Assembly (NCBI RefSeq): GCF_008973485.1
Contig: NZ_CP031223.1
Location: 3,038,001 to 3,102,000, forward strand
From: Psychrobacillus glaciei
GTDB taxonomy: Bacteria; Bacillota; Bacilli; Bacillales_A; Planococcaceae
DNA length: 64,000 nt
Direction of reading: 5' to 3'
The position numbers and the translations under genes were made by a program. Below the pieces are notes generated by a model that saw nothing but the letters and a program-made list of their open reading frames with translations, was not told the origin of the DNA and did not search any database. Below are positions 43,346 to 55,715 of this stretch, piece by piece. Position 1 is the first letter of the stretch, and every line of letters begins with the position of its first letter.

Positions 43346-44086
43346 CTTTTCGCAATATTTAGATTTACTTTAACATAAAATTTCAAATCTTCCTCAAAAA
43401 ATAAGTCTAGTATATCTAAATCACAACAGTTTTAACATTTGTTTAACCACTCCTCATAAATTTATGGTGTCTTCAATTTGTGTGCGCATTGATGTGTTTA
43501 TTAGTTTGTTAAATCAACCAAAGCATTGATATAACAACAAAAAAAAAAGACAACAATTCATATGCGAATTGTGTCTCCGATTAGGTAGTTATTTAATGTT
43601 TTCTCCCCATAAACCAAACCCGTTACCGGAAGCATATTGTCTTTCTTTTTGCACTGTTGATTGGAGCACCCTCAAGCAGCGGAAATCAACCTGTTCATGG
43701 TATAAAAACTTATACACTTTTCTAATCCGTAAGAAATACCAGGCATAAAACATCTGCTACGTTTACTTAAACTAATTCTATCCTCTTAGCGATAGCTGGG
43801 CTATATCTTCTATTTAGGTACCATTCACTTAATGGATTGTAGTGTAAAGGTGGCAACTCCGGACGGAGGCCAACTGGATGTTGGTCACGAAGGCGTTGCT
43901 ACACGATGTGGCGCTCTTAGCCTTCGTTCCTCGGAGACAGATAAGCCATCACAAACGACGCAAATGCGGCGGTGAGGGCTCATCGCTAACCCCGCGGAAC
44001 GCGTCCACCTGAAACGGAAATCCGCAGTATTACTATGAATACTGGTTTCTCGTTACGATAATTCATATACTTTCCTAATCCGTAAA
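43346..44086. other. Intergenic region at the right border of the island
   Basis: No gene is supported. It holds a hairpin at 43550-43576 (GACAACAATTC/GAATTGTGTC), a fragment of the large Bacillales repeat near 43655-43685, and a longer copy of that repeat at 43850-44029. Similar sequences CTTTTCTAATCCGTAA and CTTTCCTAATCCGTAA lie on both sides of that longer copy. Confidence 0.5.
43850..44029 (+). repeat. Large interspersed repeat of the AGCGGAAATC family, copy 1
   Basis: It begins GGTGGCAACTCCGGACGGAG, contains GGTGAGGGCTCATCGCT, and ends GCGTCCACCTGAAACGGAA. It shares an internal module (GCCAACTGGATGTTGGTCAC) with the copy at 51785-51990. I know this kind of repeat from Bacillales intergenic regions but not its function. 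Confidence 0.7.
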
Positions 44087-44089
44087 AAA

Positions 44090-44121
44090 AGCTACTTAAC
44101 GATTCACTCGTTAAGTAGCTT
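44090..44121 (-). terminator. Terminator of the glycolytic operon
   Basis: AGCTACTTAACG and CGTTAAGTAGCT form a perfect 12-bp stem, followed by a T run on the minus strand just after the eno stop. Confidence 0.85.
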
Positions 44122-44128
44122 TTTCTCA

Positions 44129-46954
<2,826 letters not shown>

Positions 46955-46962
<8 letters not shown>

Positions 46963-47716
46963 TTTGACCAGCCTCCAATAGCTTCACGAATGAATCTACT
47001 TGTAAACTTGCCCCACCAACTAGCGCGCCATCAATATGTTCTTTGGAAAGTAATTCTTCAATATTTTCCGGTTTCACACTTCCACCATATTGAATGCGTA
47101 CGCTACTTGAAACTTCTTCTCCAAATCCGTCTAGAACTGTTTCACGGATTGCTTGGCACACATCATTTGCATCGTCTGCAGTTGCAGTTTTACCTGTTCC
47201 GATTGCCCAAATTGGTTCATACGCAATGATTGAATTTTTCACATTCTCTTCTGAAAGTCCTTCTAAAGCAGCCATTACTTGTGTAGATACAATGCTCTCT
47301 GTTTCATTTTGTTCACGTTGTTCTAAAGTTTCTCCTACACAAATAATAGGCGTTAAGTTATTCTCAAACGCGGCTTTTACTTTTTTATTGACGGATTCAT
47401 CTGTTTCATTGAAATATTGACGTCTTTCGGAATGTCCAATTACAACATATTGTACGCCTAAATCTTGAAGTTGATTTCCACTGACTTCCCCTGTAAATGC
47501 TCCTTCTTTTTCCTCGTGCATTGTTTGGGCACCGATGGATATAAAAGAATCTTTTGCAACTTGTACAAGTGAATTTAAAAATAATGCTGGAGCGCAAATA
47601 ACCGTTTCTATTTTATTGCTATCTACTTGTTTTTCTTTTAACTGCTCGACGAAATCTTTCGCTTCGGCAAGTGTTTTATACATTTTCCAATTTCCTGCTA
47701 TCACTGGTTTACGCAT
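46955..47716 (-). CDS. tpiA: Triosephosphate isomerase
   Basis: The 253-residue TIM barrel has the active-site Lys in GNWKMYKT, His in VIGHSERR and Glu in [17 protein letters not shown]. It interconverts dihydroxyacetone phosphate and glyceraldehyde 3-phosphate. ATG 47716 follows GGAGGAGATTTTAT and is 15 bases past the pgk stop. Confidence 0.97.
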
Positions 47717-47731
47717 ATAAAATCTCCTCCA

Positions 47732-48916
47732 TTACTTATCGTTTAAAGCAGATACACCCGGTAAATCTTTGCCTTCCATAAACTCTAAGGAAGCTCCTCC
47801 ACCAGTTGAAATATGGTCCATTTTATCTGCAACATTGAATTTTTCAACAGCTGCTGCTGAATCTCCACCACCAATAATCGTGTAACCATCTGTATCGGCC
47901 ATTGCGTTCGCCACACCCTTAGTACCATTCGCAAATACATCCATTTCGAATACACCCATCGGTCCATTCCAAATAATCAGCTTACTATTTTTAATAACAT
48001 CCGCATATAAAGCAGCTGTTTTCGGTCCAATATCTAACCCCATCCAGTCGGAAGGAATTTGGTCAATATCCACTACTTTCGTATTGGCATCTTTTGAAAA
48101 CGCATCTGCTACGACAACATCTACTGGTAAGTAAAAAGAAACACCTTTTTCTTTCGCTTTTTCCATAAAAGACTGAGCCAATTCGATTTTATCTTCCTCT
48201 AATAAAGAGTTTCCAACATCATGCCCTTGTGCCTTGGTGAATGTATACGATAAGCCTCCACCGATTAATATATTATCTACTTTGTCCAATAAATGATTGA
48301 TAACACCAATTTTATCTTTCACTTTTGATCCACCAATAATTGCTGTAAATGGACGTTCCGGATTAGATAAAGCTTTTCCTAAAACATCTAATTCTTTCTC
48401 CATTAACAAGCCTGATACAGCAGGTAGTAATTTTGCAATTCCTTCTGTTGTTGCATGTGCACGATGAGCTGCACCAAATGCATCATTCACATACACATCT
48501 GCTAGACTTGCAAATGCTTTTGCAAGCTCTGCATCATTTTTTTCTTCCCCTGCATGGAAGCGGACATTTTCTAATAAAACAACATCTCCATTTTGCATTT
48601 CAGAAATTGCTGCTTCAACTGTAGCTCCAATCGATTCATCTAATTTTTTCACTGGCTTATCCAAAAGTTTCGCTAAATGCTCTCCTACTTTTGTCAAACG
48701 TAGTTCTTCTTTCACTTCACCTTTTGGTCGTCCCATATGGCTAGCTAAGATTACTTTCGCACCTTGTTCAATTAAATGGTTGATCGTCGGTAATGCTGCA
48801 CGAATACGTGTATCATCTGTAATCGCTCCATCTTCCATCGGCACGTTAAAGTCTACACGGCAAAACACACGCTTTCCTTGTAAAGTTACATCGCTCATTG
48901 TTTGTTTTTCATTCAT
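47732..48916 (-). CDS. pgk: Phosphoglycerate kinase
   Basis: The 394-residue two-lobed kinase transfers phosphate from 1,3-bisphosphoglycerate to ADP. Motifs are [25 protein letters not shown], the nucleotide-binding [12 protein letters not shown] and the C-terminal [15 protein letters not shown] 48916 follows AAGGAGGCTTATCTC. A hairpin lies between it and gapA. Confidence 0.97.
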   Translation of the reverse strand: MNEKQTMSDVTLQGKRVFCRVDFNVPMEDGAITDDTRIRAALPTINHLIEQGAKVILASHMGRPKGEVKEELRLTKVGEHLAKLLDKPVKKLDESIGATVEAAISEMQNGDVVLLENVRFHAGEEKNDAELAKAFASLADVYVNDAFGAAHRAHATTEGIAKLLPAVSGLLMEKELDVLGKALSNPERPFTAIIGGSKVKDKIGVINHLLDKVDNILIGGGLSYTFTKAQGHDVGNSLLEEDKIELAQSFMEKAKEKGVSFYLPVDVVVADAFSKDANTKVVDIDQIPSDWMGLDIGPKTAALYADVIKNSKLIIWNGPMGVFEMDVFANGTKGVANAMADTDGYTIIGGGDSAAAVEKFNVADKMDHISTGGGASLEFMEGKDLPGVSALNDK

Positions 48917-48945
48917 GAGATAAGCCTCCTTATATGTATAAAAAT

Positions 48946-48973
48946 AAGGAGCGAAGGGTAACCCTTGCTCCTT
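48946..48973 (-). terminator. Attenuating hairpin between gapA and pgk
   Basis: AAGGAGCGAAGGGT pairs with ACCCTTGCTCCTT with one mismatch, then TATTTTTAT on the minus strand. It probably separates gapA abundance from the distal genes by partial termination or by stabilising the upstream mRNA. Confidence 0.6.
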
Positions 48974-49027
48974 TTACCCTCTTTCATTATAGAGGTTATT
49001 ACGCATAATCGCTATGCTAAGTAACGA

Positions 49028-50035
49028 TTACAATCCTTTTTTCGCCATAAGTAAAGCAAGGTCGATACAGCGCGAAGAGTATCCTGATTCATTGTCATAC
49101 CAAGATAATACTTTCACCATATTATCTCCTAATACCATCGTTGAAAGCCCGTCAATTGTAGAAGATGCTGTATTTCCATTATAGTCAATTGAAACTAATG
49201 GAAGTTCATTGAAAGCAAGAATTCCTTTTAGTTCATTTTCAGAAGCATGTTTTAAAGCAGCATTTACTTCTTCTACTGTTACTTCTTTTTCAAGCTCTGC
49301 TACAAAGTCTACTAATGATACGTTTGGTGTTGGTACGCGGATTGCCATACCATCTAATTTCCCTTTAAGTTCAGGAAGTACTTTCGCAACTGCTGATGCT
49401 GCTCCTGTTGTAGTTGGAATCATAGATTCTCCTGCTGCACGAGCACGACGGTAATCACTATGCGGTAAGTCCAAAATACGTTGATCATTCGTGTATGAGT
49501 GAATAGTTGTCATCATGCCACGTTTAATACCAAATTGATCTTGTAAAACTTTTGCAAGTGGTGATAAACAGTTTGTTGTACATGATGCATTGGATATTAC
49601 ATGATCTGTTTCTGGATTATATTTATCCGCATTTACACCCATAACAAATGTAGGCATATCGTCTTTAGCAGGTTGAGATAGAATTACTTTTTTAGCTCCA
49701 GCTTCAATATGCTTCCCAGCTTTATCAGCTGTACTAAATAATCCAGTACATTCAATAACGATATCAATTTCTAGCTCTTTCCATGGAAGTGCTGAAGGGT
49801 CTTTCTCAGCAAAAACTCGAATGTTCTTACCGTTTACGATTAAATAATCACCCTCAGAAGAAACGTCCGCATTTAAAATTCCATGGACAGAATCATATTT
49901 TAACAAGTGTGCAAGCATTGCTGCATCTGTTAAGTCATTGATTGCTACTACTTCTAACTCATTTTGTTCTAATGCTTCTCTAAAAACTTTACGTCCTATA
50001 CGTCCAAATCCATTAATCGCTAATTTTACTGTCAT
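49028..50035 (-). CDS. gapA: Glyceraldehyde-3-phosphate dehydrogenase, glycolytic type
   Basis: The 335-residue NAD-dependent enzyme has the N-terminal INGFGRIGR dinucleotide motif and the catalytic Cys in SNASCTTNCLSPLAKV. The GapA type is inferred from its position behind cggR. ATG 50035 follows AGGAGGAATATAAA. It is the first metabolic gene of the operon. Confidence 0.96.
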   Translation of the reverse strand: MTVKLAINGFGRIGRKVFREALEQNELEVVAINDLTDAAMLAHLLKYDSVHGILNADVSSEGDYLIVNGKNIRVFAEKDPSALPWKELEIDIVIECTGLFSTADKAGKHIEAGAKKVILSQPAKDDMPTFVMGVNADKYNPETDHVISNASCTTNCLSPLAKVLQDQFGIKRGMMTTIHSYTNDQRILDLPHSDYRRARAAGESMIPTTTGAASAVAKVLPELKGKLDGMAIRVPTPNVSLVDFVAELEKEVTVEEVNAALKHASENELKGILAFNELPLVSIDYNGNTASSTIDGLSTMVLGDNMVKVLSWYDNESGYSSRCIDLALLMAKKGL

Positions 50036-50047
50036 TTTATATTCCTC

Positions 50048-51085
50048 CTAATTGGTTTGTGAGATTATGTTCATCATTTCATTTGCAGCACCTTCATCGG
50101 TCACTAACACGGTTTGTTCCGGCGCTTGTTTAAAATAAGACAAAAGTGCTTTTGCTTTTTTGGCACCACCTGCAACTGCAAGTAAATGCTCTATATTTTT
50201 TAATTGTTTTAACTGAATTCCAATTGTTCGTATTCGGTGAACTGCTTCGCCTTGGTCATTAAAGTAATAGCCAAATGCTTCACTAACCGAACCGTTTTCT
50301 TTTAAACGCTCAATCTCTTCTTCGCTAGAATTTCTTCTTCGAGCCATTTCTTCGGCATCACCAATACCATGAATAATAATGCTTGTTTTTTCATATAGGT
50401 CCATCATTTCTTGAATGAAAGGCTCTTTCTTCATCGTAGTGTATGCTTCTTCACTTAAACTATCCGGCATATATAATGTGCGATATGATCCGTTTGTTTT
50501 ATTGGAAAAAAGAGAAACGATTGTATTTGCTTGTAACGTTACATCTTTTCCAACTCCGCCTCGAGCTGCGATAAACATTAAATTTTTCCATTTTGTTGTA
50601 TCTTGAACAAAATTAGAGATGGATGCAATGGTTGAACCGCCTGTTACTGCTACTATTTTGTCATTAGACAAGATGCTTTCCAAAAACTTAGCCGCTTCTT
50701 GAGATAAAAGCATGGTTGCATTCGTATTAGTATCTACATTTCCTGGTACAATAATTACTTCTTTTATGTGTAAAATTTTTGAAAGTGTTTGCTCCAGTTG
50801 TAATCTTCCTGACCATTCGCGAACTACTTCTTTTAATTCCATTAATATTTTTGTTCCTTCAGGAGAAATTGCTGCTCCATCACGTGATATTTCAATTAAT
50901 CCTTGATTTCTTAAAGCGTCTAATTCTTTCCGAATGTCTCTTTCCGACAAACCTAATTGTTCTCCTAAAACTCGCCTACCAATCCCTTTAGATAATTGAA
51001 TCATCTGAAGTACTTGGTACCTTTTTTGTAACAAATCACTCATTTCAGGAATTAGCTTTAACTGAGCAGTGAGTAAAGACTCCAT
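50048..51085 (-). CDS. cggR: Central glycolytic genes regulator CggR
   Basis: The 345-residue SorC/DeoR-type repressor has an N-terminal helix-turn-helix (LGEQLGLSERDIRKELDALR, about 41-60) and a C-terminal sugar-phosphate-binding domain with VAVTGGSTIA and AARGGVG. In B. subtilis it represses the gap operon and is released by fructose-1,6-bisphosphate. The start ATG 51085 and its operator upstream fit autoregulation. It sits 12 bases ahead of gapA. Confidence 0.95.
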   Translation of the reverse strand: MESLLTAQLKLIPEMSDLLQKRYQVLQMIQLSKGIGRRVLGEQLGLSERDIRKELDALRNQGLIEISRDGAAISPEGTKILMELKEVVREWSGRLQLEQTLSKILHIKEVIIVPGNVDTNTNATMLLSQEAAKFLESILSNDKIVAVTGGSTIASISNFVQDTTKWKNLMFIAARGGVGKDVTLQANTIVSLFSNKTNGSYRTLYMPDSLSEEAYTTMKKEPFIQEMMDLYEKTSIIIHGIGDAEEMARRRNSSEEEIERLKENGSVSEAFGYYFNDQGEAVHRIRTIGIQLKQLKNIEHLLAVAGGAKKAKALLSYFKQAPEQTVLVTDEGAANEMMNIISQTN

Positions 51086-51116
51086 ATTTCACTTCCAAAC
51101 TTATTGGTACGTTTTT

Positions 51117-51145
51117 GTCCCACTTACTTAAAAAATGTCCCACTT
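51117..51145 (-). promoter_or_regulatory. CggR operator
   Basis: Two direct copies of AAGTGGGAC (minus strand; plus GTCCCACTT at 51117-51125 and 51137-51145) repeat with a 20-base period. This matches the CGGGACN6TGTCN4CGGGAC spacing known for B. subtilis CggR. They lie between the promoter and the cggR start. Confidence 0.75.
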
Positions 51146-51173
51146 GCATAAAAAAAAGTGAATTTCTAAAATC

Positions 51174-51202
51174 ATCATACAATACTATATGCACATTAGC
51201 AA
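51174..51202 (-). promoter_or_regulatory. Promoter of the cggR-gapA operon
   Basis: On the minus strand TTGCTA (51202-51197) and TATGAT (51179-51174) are separated by 17 bases. The CggR operator is immediately downstream. Confidence 0.65.
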
Positions 51203-51373
51203 GACTAGTGCATTATTTTTTGGAAAATATTGAGACGAGATGAGCATTCTACAGGCAGACATTGGGGAATGTTGTGAATTGGAGAGATGATCTTGCGATT
51301 ACGTGTTCCTAATTTGCGATTTATCGAAGCTAACTTGCGATTCGAAGAAAATCTATAAAAAAAATCTGGAGCA

Positions 51374-51607
51374 TCATTTAAGGAATGCTTCCAGAAGTGT
51401 TGCATAATCTACTTGTCCATATTGAATAATTTCATCTTCGAATTCAACTACTGGAATCATCAGCATATATTTTTCGTGTAGTGCTTCATTTTCTTCTATA
51501 TTTACTTCCTTTATTTCAAACGCTATATCTTCCTGCACAAGTTTCAGCATAAGTCTTGCCTCTTCACATAAATGACAACCTGGTCTCGTGTAGAAATGGA
51601 CAATCAT
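51374..51607 (-). CDS. Glutaredoxin-family thiol protein
   Basis: The 77-residue protein has the thioredoxin fold with the redox pair in YTRPGCHLCEEARLML and the cis-proline segment MIPVVEFEDE. It belongs to the DUF836/YruB-like glutaredoxins of Bacillales, probably a small thiol-disulphide oxidoreductase. ATG 51607 follows GGAAGGGATGATATAAA. It has no operon partner. Confidence 0.85.
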   Translation of the reverse strand: MIVHFYTRPGCHLCEEARLMLKLVQEDIAFEIKEVNIEENEALHEKYMLMIPVVEFEDEIIQYGQVDYATLLEAFLK

Positions 51608-51784
51608 TTTATATCATCCCTTCCAAAAATCATTTGATACTTTTTATTATAGTCTTTTTAGAAAATAAAATCGTGTGTCGTTTTGCATCAAGTCCGTTGA
51701 TTATCCATCTTCTTCTATTTAATGAAACGAGATACTGGCTTACATTTTTATATTTCAGTTCGCTTTTTAGATATATTACGTCGT

Positions 51785-51990
51785 AAGAAAGTTGCCGCTG
51801 GGATTTCCGCTGCAGGGCGGACACTTTCCACCGGGTGAGCGATGAGCCTTCACCGCCGCTACGCGTTCGTTGTGAAGTCTCATTTGCCCACAGAGATCGA
51901 AGGCTAGAAGCGCCACATCGTGTGGCAACACCTTCGTGACCAACATCCTGTTGGCCTCCGGTAGGAGTCGCCGCCCTTTCGCTCCAATCC
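51785..51990 (-). repeat. Large interspersed repeat of the AGCGGAAATC family, copy 2
   Basis: In reverse orientation relative to copy 1. It contains GCCAACAGGATGTTGGTCAC, GAAGGCTCATCGCTC and GTCCGCCCTGCAGCGGAAAT. The open frame seen across it is a by-product of its GC richness. Confidence 0.7.
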
Positions 51991-52267
51991 AGAAGAAACA
52001 TATTAACTATTCAGTAGTATTGCGCAAAGTTATCCACTCTACTAATCCGGATATTATCACCCAATAAATAATGCGCAACATACGGAATATTTTCAATGGA
52101 GACATATAATTTAAGGCAAAGTTAAGGCTTTATTAAGAGAAAGTAGTGGCATTCTCCCCGTGATTTGACTCGTCCAACCATTTATTGGATTTTATTTTAG
52201 ATAATATAGTTAAGATTAATAAGTGAATAGTAACACTGAATAGTTAGCAAATATGCTGGATTGCAGC

Positions 52268-52398
52268 GGCAGGTGGCGACTCCGAAGGGATCAGGGAGAC
52301 AGATGAGACAGCATAAACGGCGCACATGCGACGGTGCTGGCTCATCGCTCCCCCCTCGGAAAGCGTCCACCTAGAGCGGAAATCCTGGCGGTCACTAA
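52268..52398 (+). repeat. Large interspersed repeat of the AGCGGAAATC family, short copy 3
   Basis: It begins GGCAGGTGGCGACTCC and contains GCTGGCTCATCGCTCCC and CGTCCACCTAGAGCGGAAAT. It lacks the internal GGATGTTGG module of copies 1 and 2. Confidence 0.7.
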
Positions 52399-52591
52399 GA
52401 CGCATTATCCCTAGAGTAAGACGGAAAACTAATCGTACATTAGCCTAAATGTATTAGTCGGAAAGAACATAATAATCACCAGGATTGATTTAGCACTTAG
52501 ACTTAAATACAAATTATTTCCTAAAAAGGTACAATAAAAGCGATACTTTTTATTTACTCCTTCGTCTATAGCAATAAGGGGAGGTCAGAAG

Positions 52592-53104
52592 ATGGAAATG
52601 GAAAAGCTATACAAAGAGCACAGCGATCGAGTTTACAGCTATATATACTTACTTGTCCGTCATAGAGAATGTGCCGAGGATCTTACACAAGAAACATTTT
52701 ATAAAGCATATAAAGGACTAAAAGCCTTTAACAAGCAGGCGTCCACTGCCACCTGGCTATTAAAAATAGCACGTAATGTAACCTATGATTTTTTTCGGAG
52801 GAAAAGAGTCATCCAATTTTTCTCCTTCGATAAAGAGCATGATTTAGAAACAAACGCATTATCACCAGAGAGTCAATTTGAACAAAAGGAGCAACTTTCT
52901 TTGATGTATGACTCTTTAAGTAAGTTAAAAAAAGATTATCAAGAAGTCCTGCTCCTACGAAAGGTACAAGAATGCTCCATTCAAGAAACAGCCTATATAC
53001 TCGGTTGGACCGAAGCAAAAGTAAAAATGAAAATGATGCGAGCACTTGAGGCACTTAAAAAGGAGTTTCATCAGAAAGGAGGTCTTGCAAATGAAACCAC
53101 GTAA
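52592..53104 (+). CDS. ECF-type RNA polymerase sigma factor
   Basis: The 170-residue protein has sigma region 2 (HRECAEDLTQETFYKAYKG and TWLLKIARNVTYDFFRRK) and region 4 (DYQEVLLLRKVQECSIQETA). The pattern is like SigX/SigW-group ECF factors, but the subgroup is not certain. ATG 52592 follows GGGGAGGTCAGAAG. The downstream gene overlaps by 14 bases and encodes a membrane anti-sigma factor, so activity is likely released by envelope signals. Confidence 0.88.
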   Translation: MEMEKLYKEHSDRVYSYIYLLVRHRECAEDLTQETFYKAYKGLKAFNKQASTATWLLKIARNVTYDFFRRKRVIQFFSFDKEHDLETNALSPESQFEQKEQLSLMYDSLSKLKKDYQEVLLLRKVQECSIQETAYILGWTEAKVKMKMMRALEALKKEFHQKGGLANETT

Positions 53105-54254
53105 AGAATTTGATGAGTTTTTTGAGGAAATGAAAGATGTGGAGCGTTCAGAGGAAGCAAAGCGCAATACGTGGCTAGCCTTAAAAGATAGAATAGAAAC
53201 AAAGAGAAAACGCAATATATTCCCTGCCTTTATTTCATTAGCAATAATAGCAATTGCCTCCTTTCTCTTCATTACTATTTCTAATCCCTCGGAGACAGAG
53301 CAATCAGCTAAGCCTCTTTCTAATGAAAAAGTTATAAAAGCAGTATTAGAGAGAGAATACAATGGACCTGATGAAGAGTATTTACGTTTAATGAACAACT
53401 GGATGGATTTACAAAGTGAGACGAAAACGGAGAACCAAGAGCAGTATAATCAACTTCTGCAATCAAAGGAATACACGGACCTAATGGATTATTTTCCAAA
53501 CACTTTTGGTGAATATTTTAGTGAAGGTGTTCTGACATCCTTAATTAATACCAATCTTGTATTCAAGTACGACTATTTTTTAGAGAATAAAGATATAGAG
53601 ATGCATTTAGAGAACGTTGAAATTAAGCCAGAGAAAGATCATCCGAATATCTATCACCCAGTAATTGAGGTTTCCTTAACGAATAGCCAAGGACAGAAAA
53701 TTTTTCATACATTCCGAGAAGAATTTATCTTTTCTACTTCTGAACCAGGAAAAATCGGTAGATATAACGGAGTTAAGGGCAGCGGTGGCATGGAGCTTCT
53801 AGAGAAAATAAAGAATTTTAACGCTTACGTAGGGGGCAATGAAGATGTAAGAACTCCCACTTTTAGGGAAAGTGTTTCCTTCGATACCCTTTGCTTCAAC
53901 GGTAAGATTTACGAGAATGATAATACGTCGAGAAATCTCCATGGTTGTACATCCGCTAGAAATCAAATAAATTCTATTCTGGCGACAATTGACCATCTTC
54001 CTATCAAAGAGGCATCTGAGCAAGAAAGCAGAGAAAGGGCTGAAGCTCTCCCTCAAATGGATAATTATCATCTTTACCTAACAAACGAAGTAGACAAAGG
54101 AACTATTTTGTATACTATTACATTATACAAGGATGGAATGCTGATGTTCTCCCCCGGGGATGATTTTGGATTTCTTGGTGATATCACTACTGAACCACAT
54201 GTTGTGATATATGAAGAGATCAAGCGGATGATCGGTGAATTTGCTGAAAATTAA
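53091..54254 (+). CDS. Membrane anti-sigma factor with large extracytoplasmic domain
   Basis: ATG 53091 follows AAAGGAGGTCTTGCAA and overlaps the sigma gene. The 387-residue product has a cytoplasmic N-terminus (about 1-41, EEAKRNTWLALKDRIETK), one span at about 42-62 and an exported domain of over 300 residues with a C-terminal DUF-like module containing DTLCFNGKIYEND. The layout is that of an RsiX-like regulator. The large sensor domain is longer than in RsiW. It should bind the sigma factor until a signal arrives. Confidence 0.8.
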   Translation: MKPRKEFDEFFEEMKDVERSEEAKRNTWLALKDRIETKRKRNIFPAFISLAIIAIASFLFITISNPSETEQSAKPLSNEKVIKAVLEREYNGPDEEYLRLMNNWMDLQSETKTENQEQYNQLLQSKEYTDLMDYFPNTFGEYFSEGVLTSLINTNLVFKYDYFLENKDIEMHLENVEIKPEKDHPNIYHPVIEVSLTNSQGQKIFHTFREEFIFSTSEPGKIGRYNGVKGSGGMELLEKIKNFNAYVGGNEDVRTPTFRESVSFDTLCFNGKIYENDNTSRNLHGCTSARNQINSILATIDHLPIKEASEQESRERAEALPQMDNYHLYLTNEVDKGTILYTITLYKDGMLMFSPGDDFGFLGDITTEPHVVIYEEIKRMIGEFAEN

Positions 54255-54259
54255 TAATC

Positions 54260-54286
54260 AAAAAACCAACTAATTGTTGGTTTTTT
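54260..54286. terminator. Bidirectional terminator
   Basis: AAAAAACCAAC and GTTGGTTTTTT form a perfect stem around TAATT, right after the anti-sigma stop. Confidence 0.8.
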
Positions 54287-54343
54287 CTTGTTGAAAGGTT
54301 GTTTACGACAAGCAAAAAAGAAGAGCCTCTGCTCTCTCCCCAC

Positions 54344-54790
54344 TCACAGTTTCAATACAAACTCCGCTTCTCCTTCATTGATCTTGCCTGTTTTTTGGAA
54401 TCCGAAGCTTTCGTATAGTTTTATGGCTACTACATTGTCTGGCTCCGTCGAAATATAGATCGTTTCACAGCCATCTAGCTTCTTCATTTCGTCCAAGATT
54501 AACTGAATTACCTCTCTACCGTAGCCCTTCCCCTGACAGGTGTGATCAATCATTAATCTACATATCCAGTAATTCTTAGTATCTTCATCTAATCCATACA
54601 TAGTGAAGCCGATAATCTTGTCATCTACCTCTATCCCTCTAACAATCCATCCAGTTTCGTAAATCGATTGCACAATAGATAGCGCATTGGAGGCTACAAA
54701 TTTTTCTACTACGGTCGCCTTCCCATCCCCATTAGTAGTCAATAAAACGGTGCGTAGCCAGTTATCCTTGTTAATCTCTACTAGTTTCAT
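54344..54790 (-). CDS. GNAT N-acetyltransferase, polyamine-acetyltransferase-like
   Basis: ATG 54790 follows GGGGGCTTGGGA. The 148-residue product has the acetyl-CoA loop QGKGYGREVIQLILDEM and the core MIDHTCQGKG, and ends FGFQKTGKINEGEAEFVL. It resembles the Bacillus BltD/PaiA-type polyamine acetyltransferases, but the substrate is not proven. It is a lone gene. Confidence 0.8.
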   Translation of the reverse strand: MKLVEINKDNWLRTVLLTTNGDGKATVVEKFVASNALSIVQSIYETGWIVRGIEVDDKIIGFTMYGLDEDTKNYWICRLMIDHTCQGKGYGREVIQLILDEMKKLDGCETIYISTEPDNVVAIKLYESFGFQKTGKINEGEAEFVLKL

Positions 54791-54867
54791 TCCCAAGCCC
54801 CCATTCATTACTTCTTACGTATTTTATCTGAACAATTACAATATGGAAACAAAGTGAAATTACAAAG

Positions 54868-54891
54868 AAAAAGCCCTATTAAGGGCTTTTT
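54868..54891 (-). terminator. Terminator of the lemA-TPM operon
   Basis: AAAAAGCCCT pairs with AGGGCTTTTT around TATT. Confidence 0.8.
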
Positions 54892-54902
54892 CCATTTATG
54901 AT

Positions 54903-55715
54903 TTACCACTTACGTCCAGCTCCACCGCCTCCGGAACTACCTCCGCCGAAGCCACCGAAACCTCCACCAGATCCTTTTCCACCGCCTCCGAAGCCGCCAC
55001 CAAAGCCACCTCCGAAACTTCCTGGACCAAACATAATCGAGCGTCGTCTTCTACCATTACTTCCTCCGCCACCGCCACCATTTTTCATGATGGTAAAAAT
55101 AAAATAAATGACTACGATGATTCCAATGATGGTAGAAATCGAAAAACCGCCGTCTGATGCAGATGGATCTTTCACGTCCAAAAGCTCGCCTTCTAAACCA
55201 TATTCTTTTGCGACTTCATTAAATAACACTTGATAAGTAGTAAGCACAGCATCATCCACTGAACTATCAACTAATAAAGGTTTTGTATATTCATCGAGAA
55301 TACGGCCAATTTTCCCATCAGGTAAAGCTCCTTCTAATCCATATCCCACTGTAATATCTACGTCTCTATCGCCTTTTTTAGTTGGATCCGTTTCTATCAC
55401 CAATAAAACACCATTATTCTTCTTAGGATCTCCAATACCAAATTCTCTTATGACATCTGTACTAAATTGATTAACATCTTGCCCATTTAGAGAATTGATA
55501 ATCATAACGACAATTTGTGAACCTGTTGCTTTGTCTAATTTGAGACCAAGCTCTTCTATTTGCTTCTTGGTCGTTGGTGATAAATAGCCATCGTAATCTT
55601 GCACATAGGATTCACCAGGAATAGGTTTTGGTATATTAGATGCTGCTACAGTTACTAATGGAATCGAAAGAAATAAAAGTAGCGCAACTATGAGCATTCG
55701 CGCAACTTTCCTCAT
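54903..55715 (-). CDS. TPM-domain (YgcG-type) membrane protein
   Basis: The 270-residue product has a signal peptide (about 1-24), an exported TPM domain at about 35-160 (YDGYLSPTTKKQIEELG, VMIINSLNGQDVNQFS), one span near 190-210 and a glycine- and serine-rich tail ending GGGSSGGGGAGRKW. TPM proteins act in envelope or photosystem maintenance in other organisms. The bacterial role is unclear. Its ATG overlaps the lemA stop by one base. The proline-rich frame on the other strand is a shadow of the glycine tail. Confidence 0.88.
   Translation of the reverse strand: MRKVARMLIVALLLFLSIPLVTVAASNIPKPIPGESYVQDYDGYLSPTTKKQIEELGLKLDKATGSQIVVMIINSLNGQDVNQFSTDVIREFGIGDPKKNNGVLLVIETDPTKKGDRDVDITVGYGLEGALPDGKIGRILDEYTKPLLVDSSVDDAVLTTYQVLFNEVAKEYGLEGELLDVKDPSASDGGFSISTIIGIIVVIYFIFTIMKNGGGGGGSNGRRRRSIMFGPGSFGGGFGGGFGGGGKGSGGGFGGFGGGSSGGGGAGRKW

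Larger units (their letters stand above)
51608..52591. other. Long intergenic region with two large repeats
   Basis: About 980 bases with no supported gene. It contains copies 2 and 3 of the AGCGGAAATC-family repeat and, near 52560-52585, the ribosome site of the sigma factor gene. Confidence 0.5.

Noticed and set aside
51630-52001. 123-codon minus-strand frame
   Set aside because: It runs through the large GC-rich interspersed repeat and is explained by lack of stops there.
54896-55107. Proline-rich plus-strand frame and alternative minus frame
   Set aside because: Both arise from the glycine-codon-rich tail of the TPM protein.
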